Part shown: positions 27,246 through 39,926 of the stretch, one piece after another
How positions within the stretch are numbered: position 1 is the first letter of the stretch
Layout of the letters: the number at the start of each line of letters is the position of its first letter
Assembly: GCF_019048525.1 (NCBI RefSeq)
Contig: NZ_CP077369.1
Coordinates: 1,488,001 to 1,552,000 of the forward strand
DNA: 64,000 nt
Source: Acinetobacter lwoffii
GTDB lineage: Bacteria; Pseudomonadota; Gammaproteobacteria; Pseudomonadales; Moraxellaceae
Direction of reading: 5' to 3'
Program-made: the position numbers and the translations under genes
Notes under the pieces: generated by a model
Seen by the model: only the letters and a program-made list of their open reading frames with translations
Told to the model about the DNA's origin: nothing
Databases searched by the model: none

Positions 27246-27357
27246 ATTGCGAATAAATAGTCAAACCGGTTTAAACAAAACAACATTTACTTACCCAAAA
27301 TAAAAATCCGATCAGGCAGACTCAGGAGCATGAGCACAAAATAAAGAGAAATTTCAA

Positions 27358-27924
27358 ATGAACCAAGTAATTGTCGTACATGGTTATACTGCAAGCCCGG
27401 AAGAAAACTGGTACCCATGGATTCAGGAAAAAGCCCAACAGGAAAATGTCAGTTTAAAAGTCCTCCGGCTGGATCCATCAACTACACCGACACTGGACAC
27501 CTGGGATCAGCAAATGCGTGAACAGATTGATGCAATTGACGAGGACAGTATCTTTATCGCACATAGTTTGGGGACTGTGGCCGCATTGCATTACTTATCC
27601 AGAGAATTAAAACAGCAGAAGATTCAGCAACTGGTACTGATCGCAGGATTTAATGGCCGGCTGGGTCGTCTGGATGAAGTGAACCCTTTTATTGATGCCT
27701 CTAATATCGATTTCGATTTGCTGAAACAGCAGATTGCAGAGCGTGTGGTGATCTACTCTGAAGGCGATGATCGGGTTGCGCCTGAATTTAGTCTGCAACA
27801 GGCAGACAGTCTGGATGCAATTGTGGTGAATGCCAAGCATCATGGGCATTTTATTGATTCTCAAGGTTGTACTGATCTGCCGGAGCTCTGGAAAGTGATC
27901 GAGCCGTATCTGATTAAATGTTAA
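27358..27924 (+). CDS. RBBP9/YdeN-family alpha/beta hydrolase
   Basis: A small 188-residue serine hydrolase. The start VIVVHGYTASPEENWYPW gives the HGY oxyanion-side motif and the nucleophile elbow is IAHSLGTVA with Ser70. The acid is Asp137 or Asp138 (EGDDRVAPE) and the base is His164 in HHGHFID. The full triad is therefore present. Substrates of this family are poorly known. A second member at 28069-28674 has lost the nucleophile. Confidence 0.88.
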   Translation: MNQVIVVHGYTASPEENWYPWIQEKAQQENVSLKVLRLDPSTTPTLDTWDQQMREQIDAIDEDSIFIAHSLGTVAALHYLSRELKQQKIQQLVLIAGFNGRLGRLDEVNPFIDASNIDFDLLKQQIAERVVIYSEGDDRVAPEFSLQQADSLDAIVVNAKHHGHFIDSQGCTDLPELWKVIEPYLIKC

Positions 27925-28068
27925 ATTTAGGCATGTTATTGTATTCGCTAAATTTTAAAATTTAACATGAGATGGCGTTCAAAAAGAGACTTGAATTCCA
28001 TCTCCAGACTGGTTAAAACTTATTTTTTGTCGACGCAATTTGCGTTCAATGATAATAAGTAAATCACT

Positions 28069-28674
28069 ATGAAAAATATAATAAAGAAAGTCTATATCGT
28101 GCCGGATTATCAGGCGACCTCCAATGATCACTGGTATCCTTGGCTGAGTCGCCAGCTTAAAAATGCCGGTTTTGAGTCCAAGCGGATTATGCTGGCCAAC
28201 CCTTTTCAGCCTGATTTAGAAGAGTGGCAGCAGAATCTGAAACTGCACATTCCGCAGATGGATGAACATACCTTTTTAGTTGCACATGGCCTGAGTTGCG
28301 TCAGTGTTTTAAACTTTTTACAGGAACATTATATTCAGCAGCAACGCAAGATCGGCGGCATTATTCTGGTCTCGGCCTTTGATACGCCCTTGGTGGCCTG
28401 GTCAGAACTGAATAAAATACTGCAGGCCGTCCGGCTCGATTTGAAAAACTTACCCTATAGCTATAAACGTGCGGTGATGCTGATCTCCAGTAATGATCCC
28501 TATGTGCCTGCACCGATTTCCTTGCGTTTAGCACATAGCCTGAATGCACAAATTTTTGAGATCAAAAAAGCTGGACATTTTAACAAGGCTGATGGTTTTG
28601 CCGAATTCCCCCAATTGCTGGATATTATCAAACAGTGTCTGGCAAATGAGCTGCAAAATGCTGCAGGCCTTTAA
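28069..28674 (+). CDS. RBBP9/YdeN-like paralogue lacking the nucleophile serine
   Basis: A 201-residue homologue of the preceding gene (shared pattern NxHWYPWL and GHFNKADGF). At the nucleophile elbow the sequence is VAHGLSCVS instead of IAHSLGTVA, so Gly74 replaces the catalytic Ser. The next Ser is two residues later (Ser76). The acid Asp143 (SNDPYVPAP) and base His170 (KAGHF) are kept. It may be a non-catalytic binding protein or use a shifted serine. Its 3' end overlaps the end of the opposite-strand coaX gene by 47 bp. Confidence 0.85.
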   Translation: MKNIIKKVYIVPDYQATSNDHWYPWLSRQLKNAGFESKRIMLANPFQPDLEEWQQNLKLHIPQMDEHTFLVAHGLSCVSVLNFLQEHYIQQQRKIGGIILVSAFDTPLVAWSELNKILQAVRLDLKNLPYSYKRAVMLISSNDPYVPAPISLRLAHSLNAQIFEIKKAGHFNKADGFAEFPQLLDIIKQCLANELQNAAGL

Positions 28675-29368
28675 GCAAGAGATCAGGTTCAATCCGGGGC
28701 TGGTACTGAGCGAGATGCTGCGCAAATAGCGGGGCATCTCCACCAGTTAAAACCAGCTGTGCTGGAAAATCATGTAGTACTTTCTCAATCGTGCTCAGCA
28801 GACCAAGTAGGATGCCATGATGGACAGCATCGATGGTATTGCGTCCAGGATTGAGTTCAGAAAAAGCGGCATCCGGAATTTTAATGCCTTTGGTATTCTG
28901 AATTAGGGAATCACGTTGCAAGTACAGATTCGGCAGAATAAAACCACCCAAATGTTGTTGTCCTTGCGCCAAATCAATGGTCAGTGCCGTACCACAACTA
29001 ATTACACAGTAATTTTCATGCGCTTGAGTCGCAACAGCAAGTACCTGTAACCAGCGGTCAATCCCCAGCTGAGAAGGTTCATCATAACCACAGATCAGAC
29101 CTGCATATTCTGCCTGTACTTGAGCAAAAATCACTGGAATATGCAGGCTTTCTAAAATGCTGAGAATGCGCTCATTATTGATTTTATCTTGCACACAGGA
29201 TAGACCTACCTGATGCAAGCCCAGCGCTTTGAAATGCTGGATCAGGCCAAGTAACAAATCAGCAGGAGACTGTAAATGTAATTCCGCTGCCTGTTCAATA
29301 ATCTGATCATGCTCGGTAATCCAGTATTTAAGCCGGGTATTGCCGATATCCAACCATAATTTTTTCAT
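28628..29368 (-). CDS. coaX: Type III pantothenate kinase
   Basis: First enzyme of CoA synthesis, ATP-dependent phosphorylation of pantothenate, of the CoaX type that is not feedback-inhibited by CoA. The 246-residue protein starts [16 protein letters not shown] with the ASKHA phosphate-1 loop. Other motifs are [10 protein letters not shown] and CGTALTIDL (phosphate 2). ATG 29368 was chosen for the family-like N-terminus and the AGG nine bases before it; an ATG at 29386 overlaps the birA stop (ATGA) and would add six residues. It forms a pair with birA. Confidence 0.9.
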   Translation of the reverse strand: MKKLWLDIGNTRLKYWITEHDQIIEQAAELHLQSPADLLLGLIQHFKALGLHQVGLSCVQDKINNERILSILESLHIPVIFAQVQAEYAGLICGYDEPSQLGIDRWLQVLAVATQAHENYCVISCGTALTIDLAQGQQHLGGFILPNLYLQRDSLIQNTKGIKIPDAAFSELNPGRNTIDAVHHGILLGLLSTIEKVLHDFPAQLVLTGGDAPLFAQHLAQYQPRIEPDLLLKGLQHFAAHLPDTV

Positions 29369-29382
29369 TGCTGTATGCCTGT

Positions 29383-30138
29383 TCATCTACCATTTTTAAG
29401 GCGGAGCTGTCCCTGATAAAAGGTCTGGATTCCCTGATCGGTCAAAATCTTGACCGCACCATCGTCCTGAATCCCGAGAAAAGTACCGGAATATTGCCCT
29501 TGCACATCGGTAAATTCAACCGTTTGTTGCATAAATGCAGCCGATCGATTAAAACGCGCCGCCAGATTCTGACTGCCATAATTAAACCATTGCCCGGCTT
29601 GCTGAATCGCCAGATATAACTGGGCAATCAGTTCGACTCTTGAGGTATGCGATAATCCCAACTCGTTCAAGGAGCTAACCTGCTGATCTGGAAGTTCAGT
29701 GGGCAGAGGATCGATATTTAAACCGACACCGACCACCACCTGTGTGGATGAAATCGGCTCGACCAGAATACCACCCCATTTTCCGTGCAGGCTATACAGG
29801 TCATTCGGCCATTTTACTTGTAATTTTAGCCCTTGCAGACTGGGCATTTGCAGGATATTTAACGCAATTTCCAGCGCCAGACGACCATCGATGGGTTTTT
29901 GTGTATGCAGCAATGTGCTTAAATAGATGTTCCCTTCAGGTGATATCCACTGACGTTGACGCTGTCCACGGCCTTGGGTCTGCACATGACTGCACACCAG
30001 AACCTGCTGTACCCCCTTCGTTGCCAATTCGCGCACATCATCATTGGTCGATCTGGTAATCGGTTTGATGAGTAATACTTCCGGGAGTTGGCCTGCATCG
30101 CTTAATCGTTGTTGCAGTTCACGAGTTTCTACATCCAT
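29383..30138 (-). CDS. birA: Biotin-[acetyl-CoA carboxylase] ligase, without DNA-binding domain
   Basis: A 251-residue class I biotin protein ligase that attaches biotin to the carboxylase carrier. Catalytic motifs are [12 protein letters not shown] (biotinyl-AMP loop), VKWPNDLY and GILVEPI. There is no N-terminal winged helix, so it cannot repress a bio operon as E. coli BirA does. Its stop overlaps a possible coaX start by four bases. Its start lies only 27 bases from the start of the divergent TSUP gene at 30166. Confidence 0.9.
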   Translation of the reverse strand: MDVETRELQQRLSDAGQLPEVLLIKPITRSTNDDVRELATKGVQQVLVCSHVQTQGRGQRQRQWISPEGNIYLSTLLHTQKPIDGRLALEIALNILQMPSLQGLKLQVKWPNDLYSLHGKWGGILVEPISSTQVVVGVGLNIDPLPTELPDQQVSSLNELGLSHTSRVELIAQLYLAIQQAGQWFNYGSQNLAARFNRSAAFMQQTVEFTDVQGQYSGTFLGIQDDGAVKILTDQGIQTFYQGQLRLKNGR

Positions 30139-30165
30139 TTGAATCTAAACGTGGTAAATATCGTT

Positions 30166-30969
30166 ATGGAGTTAATCATATATTTATTGATTGGTGCAAT
30201 TGCCGGATTCACCGCAGGCCTGTTTGGGGTCGGTGGTGGTTTGATTATTGTGCCGATCCTGTACATTGTTTTTACCCAGCTCCAGTACGATCCCAGCGTG
30301 ATTATGCATATGGCGGTGGGTACTTCCCTGGCAACAATTATTGTGACTTCTATCAGTTCGGTGATGGCACATCATCAACGAGGGGCTGTACTATGGCCCG
30401 TATTTCGTAATCTGGCGCCAGGTCTGGTCATTGGCTCTTTCCTGGGTGCGGGGATTGCCGATTATTTATCTGGTCAGGGTTTGCAGTTGTTGATCGGTTT
30501 CTTTGCGGTCTGGGTGGCATTTAGAATGTTCAGGGGAGCACATATTCAGATCGATCCGAATCAAAAATTGCCTTCAACCCCGGTACAAATTGCTGCAGGT
30601 GGTGGAATCGGTGTGGCATCAGCGATCTTTGGGATTGGTGGGGGAAGTCTGACCGTTCCATTTCTGAATCGCTGTGGGATCGTGATGCAAAAGGCAGTAG
30701 CGACCTCTGCGGCTTGTGGATTACCGATTGCAGTCGCAGGTGCGTTGGGGTTTATCTGGTTCGGTAAACAGGCGCAGGTCACCGTGCCAAATACCATTGG
30801 CTATATTCATATTTATGCCTTTATTGGTATCAGCATGATGAGTTTTTTCACGGCCAAGCTGGGGGCAAAAGTGGCACATCTGCTTTCACCGGCCGTATTA
30901 AAAAAATGTTTTGCTGCACTACTGACTACCGTCGGCCTGTATTTTATTTATCAAGGTTTTATGGCCTGA
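30166..30969 (+). CDS. TSUP-family (TauE/SafE) anion exporter
   Basis: A 267-residue membrane protein with about eight helices and two repeat halves. Each half has the glycine-rich TSUP signature, ITGALFGVGGG-like GAIAGFTAGLFGVGGG at the N-terminus and GIGVASAIFGIGGGSL in the middle. The family moves sulfite, sulfonates or similar anions; the substrate here is unknown. ATG 30166 was chosen by the typical family start; no strong ribosome binding site is evident. Terminator at 31005-31033. Confidence 0.87.
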   Translation: MELIIYLLIGAIAGFTAGLFGVGGGLIIVPILYIVFTQLQYDPSVIMHMAVGTSLATIIVTSISSVMAHHQRGAVLWPVFRNLAPGLVIGSFLGAGIADYLSGQGLQLLIGFFAVWVAFRMFRGAHIQIDPNQKLPSTPVQIAAGGGIGVASAIFGIGGGSLTVPFLNRCGIVMQKAVATSAACGLPIAVAGALGFIWFGKQAQVTVPNTIGYIHIYAFIGISMMSFFTAKLGAKVAHLLSPAVLKKCFAALLTTVGLYFIYQGFMA

Positions 30970-31004
30970 TTTAAACCTTTTAGGTTGGACTGATGTACCG
31001 TATT

Positions 31005-31033
31005 AGGAGAATAGATGACTATTCTCCTTTTTT
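31005..31033 (+). terminator. Terminator after the TSUP gene
   Basis: AGGAGAATAG pairs perfectly with CTATTCTCCT around ATGA, followed by six T. Confidence 0.9.
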
Positions 31034-31169
31034 ATGAGCCTAAGTTGGCTATATAGACATAAGATTGTCTGACAATGTCAAAGTATTTATGGATAAAAAC
31101 CCGTTTAATAGCCACATAGTCCAAATAAAGGGCTAAACCAGTATCCATAAAAATAAAGACAGGAACGGT

Positions 31170-31865
31170 ATGCCATTAGAACAAGCGCAGAGTTTGTCTG
31201 AGCAGATTGCCAAGCACATTAGCGAACAGATTATCCGCGGTGAACTGGTCGAAGGCGAACGTATACAGGAGCTCAGGATTGCCTCGGAGCTTGATGTCAG
31301 TCGGGGTTCGGTTCGTGAAGCCCTGCTTTTGCTGGAACGCACCCAGCTGATTGAAATTTTCCCGCGCCGGGGAGCGATTGTCTCGGAAATGTCCGCCTTG
31401 CAGGTGCGTGCCTTATTTGACATGACCTCGTTATTGCTCGGGCAGATGGTGCATCGTATGGCGGAAACCTGGCGGGTGCATGAAGCTGAGCGCATTCAGC
31501 TATTATTAGAGCAATTGGAAGCAGAAACCCGCCAAGGACACACTGAAAAGTTTTATGATCTGATCTTTCAGGGCATGGCCCAGCAGCATGAGATGGTCGG
31601 GAATCCTTATCTGATGCGCTACTATCAGGAACTGCTGCCTTCTTTGCGTCGGAGCTATTTTCTGACCCTGAATATTTCCAGACGCGAGTTACAGGAATCT
31701 TTTGACTTATTTAAACTGGTCACTGAAGCAATTTTGATACGAAAAAGCCATCAGGCCACTTTATTTATGGAAGATTTTTGTCGACACTTGCGCAACCTTG
31801 TGTTGGAATCTCTGACACGGATGAAACAAATTGAACTCGCGTGGGCCAGACGCTCACGACGTTAA
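31170..31865 (+). CDS. GntR-family regulator (FadR/FCD type)
   Basis: A 231-residue regulator. The N-terminal winged helix spans residues about 10-75 (ISEQIIRGELVEGERIQE, VSRGSVREALLLLE), and the C-terminal FCD ligand domain is all helical. AGGA precedes ATG 31170. It ends 11 bp before the smc start, so it may be co-transcribed with smc. The ligand is unknown. Its DNA sequence gives no clear operator. Confidence 0.85.
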   Translation: MPLEQAQSLSEQIAKHISEQIIRGELVEGERIQELRIASELDVSRGSVREALLLLERTQLIEIFPRRGAIVSEMSALQVRALFDMTSLLLGQMVHRMAETWRVHEAERIQLLLEQLEAETRQGHTEKFYDLIFQGMAQQHEMVGNPYLMRYYQELLPSLRRSYFLTLNISRRELQESFDLFKLVTEAILIRKSHQATLFMEDFCRHLRNLVLESLTRMKQIELAWARRSRR

Positions 31866-31876
31866 ATCAGGACATT

Positions 31877-34800
31877 ATGCGTTTAAGCAGTTTAAAACTT
31901 TCAGGCTTTAAATCTTTTGCCGACAGTACCACTTTACATTTTAAAGATAATCGTACTGCGGTCGTGGGACCGAATGGTTGTGGTAAATCCAACGTCATTG
32001 ATGCCATACGCTGGGTCATGGGCGAGTCCAGTGCGCGTCAGTTGCGTGGTGGCAGCATGCAGGATGTCATCTTTACCGGAACTGCCAAGCGTAAACCGGT
32101 GGGCATGGCCAGTGTAGAACTGCGCTTTGACAATACCTATGGCAAGCTGGGCGGTGCTTATAATGCCTATAACGAACTGGCGGTACGCCGTCAGGTCAAC
32201 CGCGATGGCAAGTCCGAATATTTCCTGAATGGCAGCAAATGCCGTCGTCGTGATATTACCGATATTTTCCTGGGTACCGGTCTTGGTCCGCGTTCCTATG
32301 CGATTATCGAGCAGGGCATGATCAACCGTCTGGTCGATGCCAAGCCCGATGAAATGCGGGTCTATATTGAAGAAGCGGCCGGAGTGTCGCGCTATCAGGC
32401 GCGTCGCCGTGAAACCATGCTGCATCTGGATCACACCACACAAAACCTGTCGCGTCTGGAAGATATCGCCTCCGAACTGAAATCTCAGCTAAAAACCCTG
32501 AAACGTCAGTCGGAAAGTGCGATTCAATATAAAGAACTGGAAGGGCAGATCCGTACCATCAAGATCGAAATTCTGTCTTTTCAATGTGAGCAAAGCCAGC
32601 GCTTACAGCAAGAATATACCCTTGAGATGAATACGCTCGGGGAAAACTTTAAGCTGGTACGTTCCAAACTGACCACCGTTGAACATGATTTGGGCAGCAC
32701 CAGTGAACTGTTCCAGCGTCTGATTCAGCAATCCACCCCTTTGCAAAGCGAATGGCAACAGGCTGAGAAAAAACTGGCTGAACTGGAAATGACCCTGCAA
32801 CAAAAGCAGTCTTTGCTGGAGCAGAATTCCACCAGTCTGGTCAAACTGGAACAGCAAAAAGCCCAGACTAAAGAGCGTTTGCAGTTGATTGAACTGCAAC
32901 TCGAAACCTTGCAGCAGCAATTTGAAGATCAACAGGCACAATTGCAACAGCAAGATGGCCAGACTCAGACGCATAGTCAGAATCTGAGTGAGCTCAAATC
33001 CCAGCAGAGTTCAGTAGCAGCGCAATTCGCACAGATTAAAACTCAGGTCGAACAGCAGCAACAGCGTAAATTACAAATGCTGGCTCAAAGCGAGCAACTG
33101 GCAAAGAATATTGAACGGATTGAACAGCAGAAACAGACGCTCCAACAGCAAAATGCACAGATCCAGCAACAGGCGCAGCAAGATGAGCTGGTGCAGTATC
33201 AGGCAGACAAAGCCCAGGCTGAACAGCAAATCGTTGGCTATGAAATTCAATTAACAGATTTAAGAACTCAATTCGAGCAGATTCAGGAAGAGCAGGCGAG
33301 TCGTCAACAACAGCTGATGCAGCTCAAATCTGAAATTCAGGTCCTGCATTCAGAAAAGAAAAACCTGAGCCAATTACTGACCAAAGCCAACCCAAATGCT
33401 AAGAGTGATGCGGTCCAGTTGATGCATGTGCTTAAGCTCAATGATGCAGGCAAAGGACATGCCAGCCTGATCGAAAAGTTTCTGGCCAAGTGGCTGTCTG
33501 CCCAGATTCTGGCAGAGGGCGAGCACTTCCTTGAAGATCGTGCACGTCAGTTAAAACAACAGGCTGTTCAGGATAAAATTCAGATTGCCAATACGATGTG
33601 TCTGGCCGACTGGATTGAATCTCCGCATTATTCACTGTGGCAGCAAGTTGGAGTCGTAGATACATTAGCACAAGCATTACCGCTTCAAACTGACCTATTA
33701 CAAGGCCAGACATTACTGAGTTTGGATGGCTATCAGGTTGGGTCAGACTGGGTCATTGCGCTGGACTATGATGAAGCCAGTCAGGCCGGACAAGGTGCAT
33801 TGAGTCATCGAATCCGTCTGGATGAAATCGAGCAGCAGCTTGCGGAACTTGAACCTAAGTTTATGCAGCTGGAGCAGCAGTTACCTGAATTCGCCGATCA
33901 GGTTAAAGCTTTGCAAAACCAGATTCAGAGTATCAGTGAGCAGCACAAGCATACCCAAAAGCAGCTGCAGCAACTCGATATTCACATTGCCAAAGTACAA
34001 AGTAGCGCTCATGCTTTCGCCTTGCAAAAGCAGCAATTACAGCATCAGTTACAACAACTGGATGAGCAGCTTGAAGAAGATGCCATGCAGAAAGATGATC
34101 TGGAAATTGACCTGCATGCCTTGAATATCAAGCTGGAACAGGCGCTACCAAATTATAAAACCCTGCAATTCCAGCTTGAAGAATTGAGCGCTCAGTTGGA
34201 TGACTCACAGCAGCTCAGTCAGCAAGCGCAGCAGGAACTGGAAGTGCTGCGCCGGCAAAATGTGCAAAGCCAGCAGCAGATCGAATTGCTGGAAAAAGAT
34301 CAGGTATTCCTAAAAGAACAGTCTCAACAAATTACTGCACAAATCGAGCAGGCCAAAAAGTTTGTCGATCCGGTACAGCTGGAATTACCTGCTTTACAGA
34401 GCCAGTTCAATGAACAGGCGCAGATCACTGAAAAACTGCAAAAGACTTGGGCCGACTGGCAGATTGAATTAAATCAGGTGCAGAGCAAACAGCAGCACTT
34501 GACCGAACAGCGTCACAGCTTCCAGCAGCAGGATGAAAAACTTCGCACTACACTGGAAGAAAAACGTCTGGCTTGGCAGGCAGCCAAATCTGATTTGCAG
34601 CATTATTCTGAACAACTGAAAGAATTGAATAGTGAAGTAATTTCCGGGCTGGATATTGATGTTAAAGCACATCAGGCGAAACTGGAAAAAGCTCAGGCTC
34701 AGTTTGATAAACTCGGTGCAGTCAATCTGGCGGCTTCTGAAGAATATGAAGAACTGTCAAAACGTTATGAGGAACTGAGTCACCAGATGCAGGATCTGGA

Positions 34801-35329
34801 AAATACGGTTGAACAGCTACAGGCTGCGATGAAAAGTATTGATCAGGAAACCCGTAAACTGTTTATGCACACGTTTGATCAGGTCAATGCTGAGCTACAA
34901 AACCTGTTCCCGAAAGTGTTTGAAGGTGGTGAGGCGAGTTTAAGCCTTGAAGATGGCTGGCAGTCGGGGGTAAAACTGATGGCCCGACCACCGGGTAAAC
35001 GAAACAGCTCATTGGCCTTACTCTCTGGTGGAGAAAAGGCCTTAACTGCATTAGCATTGGTATTCGCGATTTTTCGCTTAAATCCGGCACCATTTTGCGT
35101 ATTGGATGAAGTCGATGCACCCCTGGATGATGCTAATGTGGGACGCTTTTGTAATTTAGTCAAAGAGCTTTCTGAACACGTGCAATTTATTTATATTACC
35201 CATAACAAACTTGCAATGATGATGGCGACTGATCTTTTAGGTGTAACCATGCCTGAACCGGGAACATCAAAATTAGTGACAGTTAATTTGGAACAGGCAA
35301 AAGAATACGGCCTAGCTGCGGAGGTATAA
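31877..35329 (+). CDS. smc: Chromosome segregation protein SMC
   Basis: ATPase core of bacterial condensin. The 1150-residue protein has the Walker A site GPNGCGKSN (residues 31-39) and the signature LSGGEKALTALAL. Walker B is FCVLDEVDAPLDDAN at the C-terminus. Two long coiled coils, rich in Gln, Glu and Lys, flank a hinge at about residues 510-630. ATG 31877 was chosen over an earlier ATG in the open frame because of AGGA six bases upstream and a family-type N-terminus. Its partners ScpA/ScpB are encoded at 57100-58481. zipA begins one base after its stop. Confidence 0.96.
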   Translation: MRLSSLKLSGFKSFADSTTLHFKDNRTAVVGPNGCGKSNVIDAIRWVMGESSARQLRGGSMQDVIFTGTAKRKPVGMASVELRFDNTYGKLGGAYNAYNELAVRRQVNRDGKSEYFLNGSKCRRRDITDIFLGTGLGPRSYAIIEQGMINRLVDAKPDEMRVYIEEAAGVSRYQARRRETMLHLDHTTQNLSRLEDIASELKSQLKTLKRQSESAIQYKELEGQIRTIKIEILSFQCEQSQRLQQEYTLEMNTLGENFKLVRSKLTTVEHDLGSTSELFQRLIQQSTPLQSEWQQAEKKLAELEMTLQQKQSLLEQNSTSLVKLEQQKAQTKERLQLIELQLETLQQQFEDQQAQLQQQDGQTQTHSQNLSELKSQQSSVAAQFAQIKTQVEQQQQRKLQMLAQSEQLAKNIERIEQQKQTLQQQNAQIQQQAQQDELVQYQADKAQAEQQIVGYEIQLTDLRTQFEQIQEEQASRQQQLMQLKSEIQVLHSEKKNLSQLLTKANPNAKSDAVQLMHVLKLNDAGKGHASLIEKFLAKWLSAQILAEGEHFLEDRARQLKQQAVQDKIQIANTMCLADWIESPHYSLWQQVGVVDTLAQALPLQTDLLQGQTLLSLDGYQVGSDWVIALDYDEASQAGQGALSHRIRLDEIEQQLAELEPKFMQLEQQLPEFADQVKALQNQIQSISEQHKHTQKQLQQLDIHIAKVQSSAHAFALQKQQLQHQLQQLDEQLEEDAMQKDDLEIDLHALNIKLEQALPNYKTLQFQLEELSAQLDDSQQLSQQAQQELEVLRRQNVQSQQQIELLEKDQVFLKEQSQQITAQIEQAKKFVDPVQLELPALQSQFNEQAQITEKLQKTWADWQIELNQVQSKQQHLTEQRHSFQQQDEKLRTTLEEKRLAWQAAKSDLQHYSEQLKELNSEVISGLDIDVKAHQAKLEKAQAQFDKLGAVNLAASEEYEELSKRYEELSHQMQDLENTVEQLQAAMKSIDQETRKLFMHTFDQVNAELQNLFPKVFEGGEASLSLEDGWQSGVKLMARPPGKRNSSLALLSGGEKALTALALVFAIFRLNPAPFCVLDEVDAPLDDANVGRFCNLVKELSEHVQFIYITHNKLAMMMATDLLGVTMPEPGTSKLVTVNLEQAKEYGLAAEV

Positions 35330-35330
35330 T

Positions 35331-38445
<3,115 letters not shown>

Positions 38446-38478
38446 ATCTCTGGATATTTCATGAAAGAATAAGAGTTA

Positions 38479-38504
38479 AAAAAGCCACCTTCGGGTGGCT
38501 TTTT
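38479..38504. terminator. Bidirectional terminator between ligA and the SDR gene
   Basis: AAAAAGCCACC pairs with GGTGGCTTTTT around a TTCG tetraloop. It serves ligA from the left and the minus-strand SDR gene from the right. Confidence 0.9.
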
Positions 38505-38516
38505 CGCATAGAAAGA

Positions 38517-39584
38517 TTAAGGAATATATTTTTTCACGACACCATCATCGAGCAGCTGCTGGAAATGTTCCACCAGACTTTCTTTCACCGGACGATACTC
38601 AATACCGAGCTCATCTTTACTTTTCTGGGCATTAAAGAAAATTGGATAACCCATATTCAGTTCTACAAATTTGCGGCTAAAACCTGCTACAGGCCCGAAC
38701 ATTTTGAAGGCTGCCTTCGGCAATTGATTGCGCGGGAACGGAAACTTATTGCCAAAATGTGCCCGCAGAATTTGGCCCATTTCCAGCAGGCTCAAGCTTT
38801 CACTACAAATGATATAACGACCGTGCGCTTGCGGATTAAACGCAGCACGGATATGCGCTTCAGCAACATCCTGAACATCGACCACGCCATTCCACATCGG
38901 TGGAACGCCAAGTAAAGTCATACCATTGGCAAACTGTTGCAGGACTTCCACACTACCGGATTGGGTATTTGGGGTTAAGGATTGACCAAAAACCAGTGCC
39001 GGATTGATACAGACCAGATCCCAGCGATCCTGTGCTTCAGCCATTTCCCAGGCTTTGCGCTCTGCCATGACTTTGGAATAAGGATAAGGCTGATGTGTGG
39101 CCGAACTGGTGGTATTCCAGTGGGATTCATCAAAACTGTTATTCTCAGTTTGTAGAATATCAATGGCATCGCCATAAGTGGATGCGATACTCGATGTCAC
39201 GATCACGCGTTTCACTGATTCAGTCTGATTGACACTATTCAGTACATTTTCAGTGCCTAACACCGCAGGTTCGATAATATCTTTGACTGCATCTTTATAG
39301 TTGGTGACCACAAAAGGTGAGGCCATATGAAAGACAATTTCACAACCTTGCATCGCCTGATCAAAAGAACCTGGGCTTAATAAATTGGCCTGAAATAACT
39401 TGAGAGTTCCCGGTGTGCTGTCGGCAATTTTTTCTAAATGGGCAAAGCTTTTACTTTTATTTAGGTCACGTACCGTGGCATGTACAGTATAGCCTTGCGT
39501 GAGTAATTTCTGGATGACCCAGCTGGCAATATAACCCGATGCACCGGTAACCAGAACAGGCGCTGTTGTTTGTGGATGTGTCAT
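38517..39584 (-). CDS. NAD-dependent epimerase/dehydratase, dihydroflavonol-4-reductase-like SDR
   Basis: An extended short-chain dehydrogenase of 355 residues. The NAD(P) site is VLVTGASGYIASWVIQ (residues about 11-26), the catalytic Ser lies in IVTSSIASTYGD, and the YPYSK segment carries the Tyr and Lys. Features such as HMASPFVV and ICINPALVFGQS resemble the flavanone/aldehyde reductase group, which acts on varied carbonyl substrates. No physiological substrate can be given. It stands alone on the minus strand. Confidence 0.85.
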   Translation of the reverse strand: MTHPQTTAPVLVTGASGYIASWVIQKLLTQGYTVHATVRDLNKSKSFAHLEKIADSTPGTLKLFQANLLSPGSFDQAMQGCEIVFHMASPFVVTNYKDAVKDIIEPAVLGTENVLNSVNQTESVKRVIVTSSIASTYGDAIDILQTENNSFDESHWNTTSSATHQPYPYSKVMAERKAWEMAEAQDRWDLVCINPALVFGQSLTPNTQSGSVEVLQQFANGMTLLGVPPMWNGVVDVQDVAEAHIRAAFNPQAHGRYIICSESLSLLEMGQILRAHFGNKFPFPRNQLPKAAFKMFGPVAGFSRKFVELNMGYPIFFNAQKSKDELGIEYRPVKESLVEHFQQLLDDGVVKKYIP

Positions 39585-39869
39585 ATCGGCACCGTTGTTG
39601 TTTTAAATTTGTGTGAATGATAAGCGAAATTTAAGCATGAAGTACGCCAATGCAGTGATGTTTATACAAAAAGAATGAATCTGTCTGGTCAAAATTAAGA
39701 TTTACAAATTTTAACGCATGTGTTTATTCGCCAGTTTTAGGTTATTGCCAAGCGTAATGAAAGTGCAAAGTGTTGTTTTATAAATGGGATTTCATTAAGA
39801 ACAAAGTGTAAATGCAAGTACTTCTCATTTTAATTATATAAAAATCAAATATTTAACCATGGTTAAGCT
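39585..39869. other. AT-rich spacer between the SDR gene and the ferritin gene
   Basis: No ORF or RNA was recognised in these 285 bases. The divergent promoters must lie here, but only the ferritin one (39870-39898) is readable. Confidence 0.4.
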
Positions 39870-39898
39870 TTGCAAATTCAATTGCTTTTCGCCATAAT
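39870..39898 (+). promoter_or_regulatory. Sigma-70-type promoter for the ferritin gene
   Basis: TTGCAA and CATAAT are separated by 17 bases and end 28 bases before the ATG at 39927, leaving a short leader with AGGGAG as the ribosome binding site. Confidence 0.6.
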
Positions 39899-39926
39899 AG
39901 CAAAATACAGGTAGGGAGTTATTCAA

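Noticed and set aside
28069..28674. Pseudogene status for the second RBBP9-like gene
   Set aside because: The frame is full length and well conserved outside the nucleophile; a single Ser-to-Gly change with acid and base kept suggests a retained gene, not decay.
32603..34672. Gln/Leu-rich minus-strand frames opposite the smc coiled coil
   Set aside because: They arise from the CAG/CTG-rich coiled-coil codons and show no start signals.
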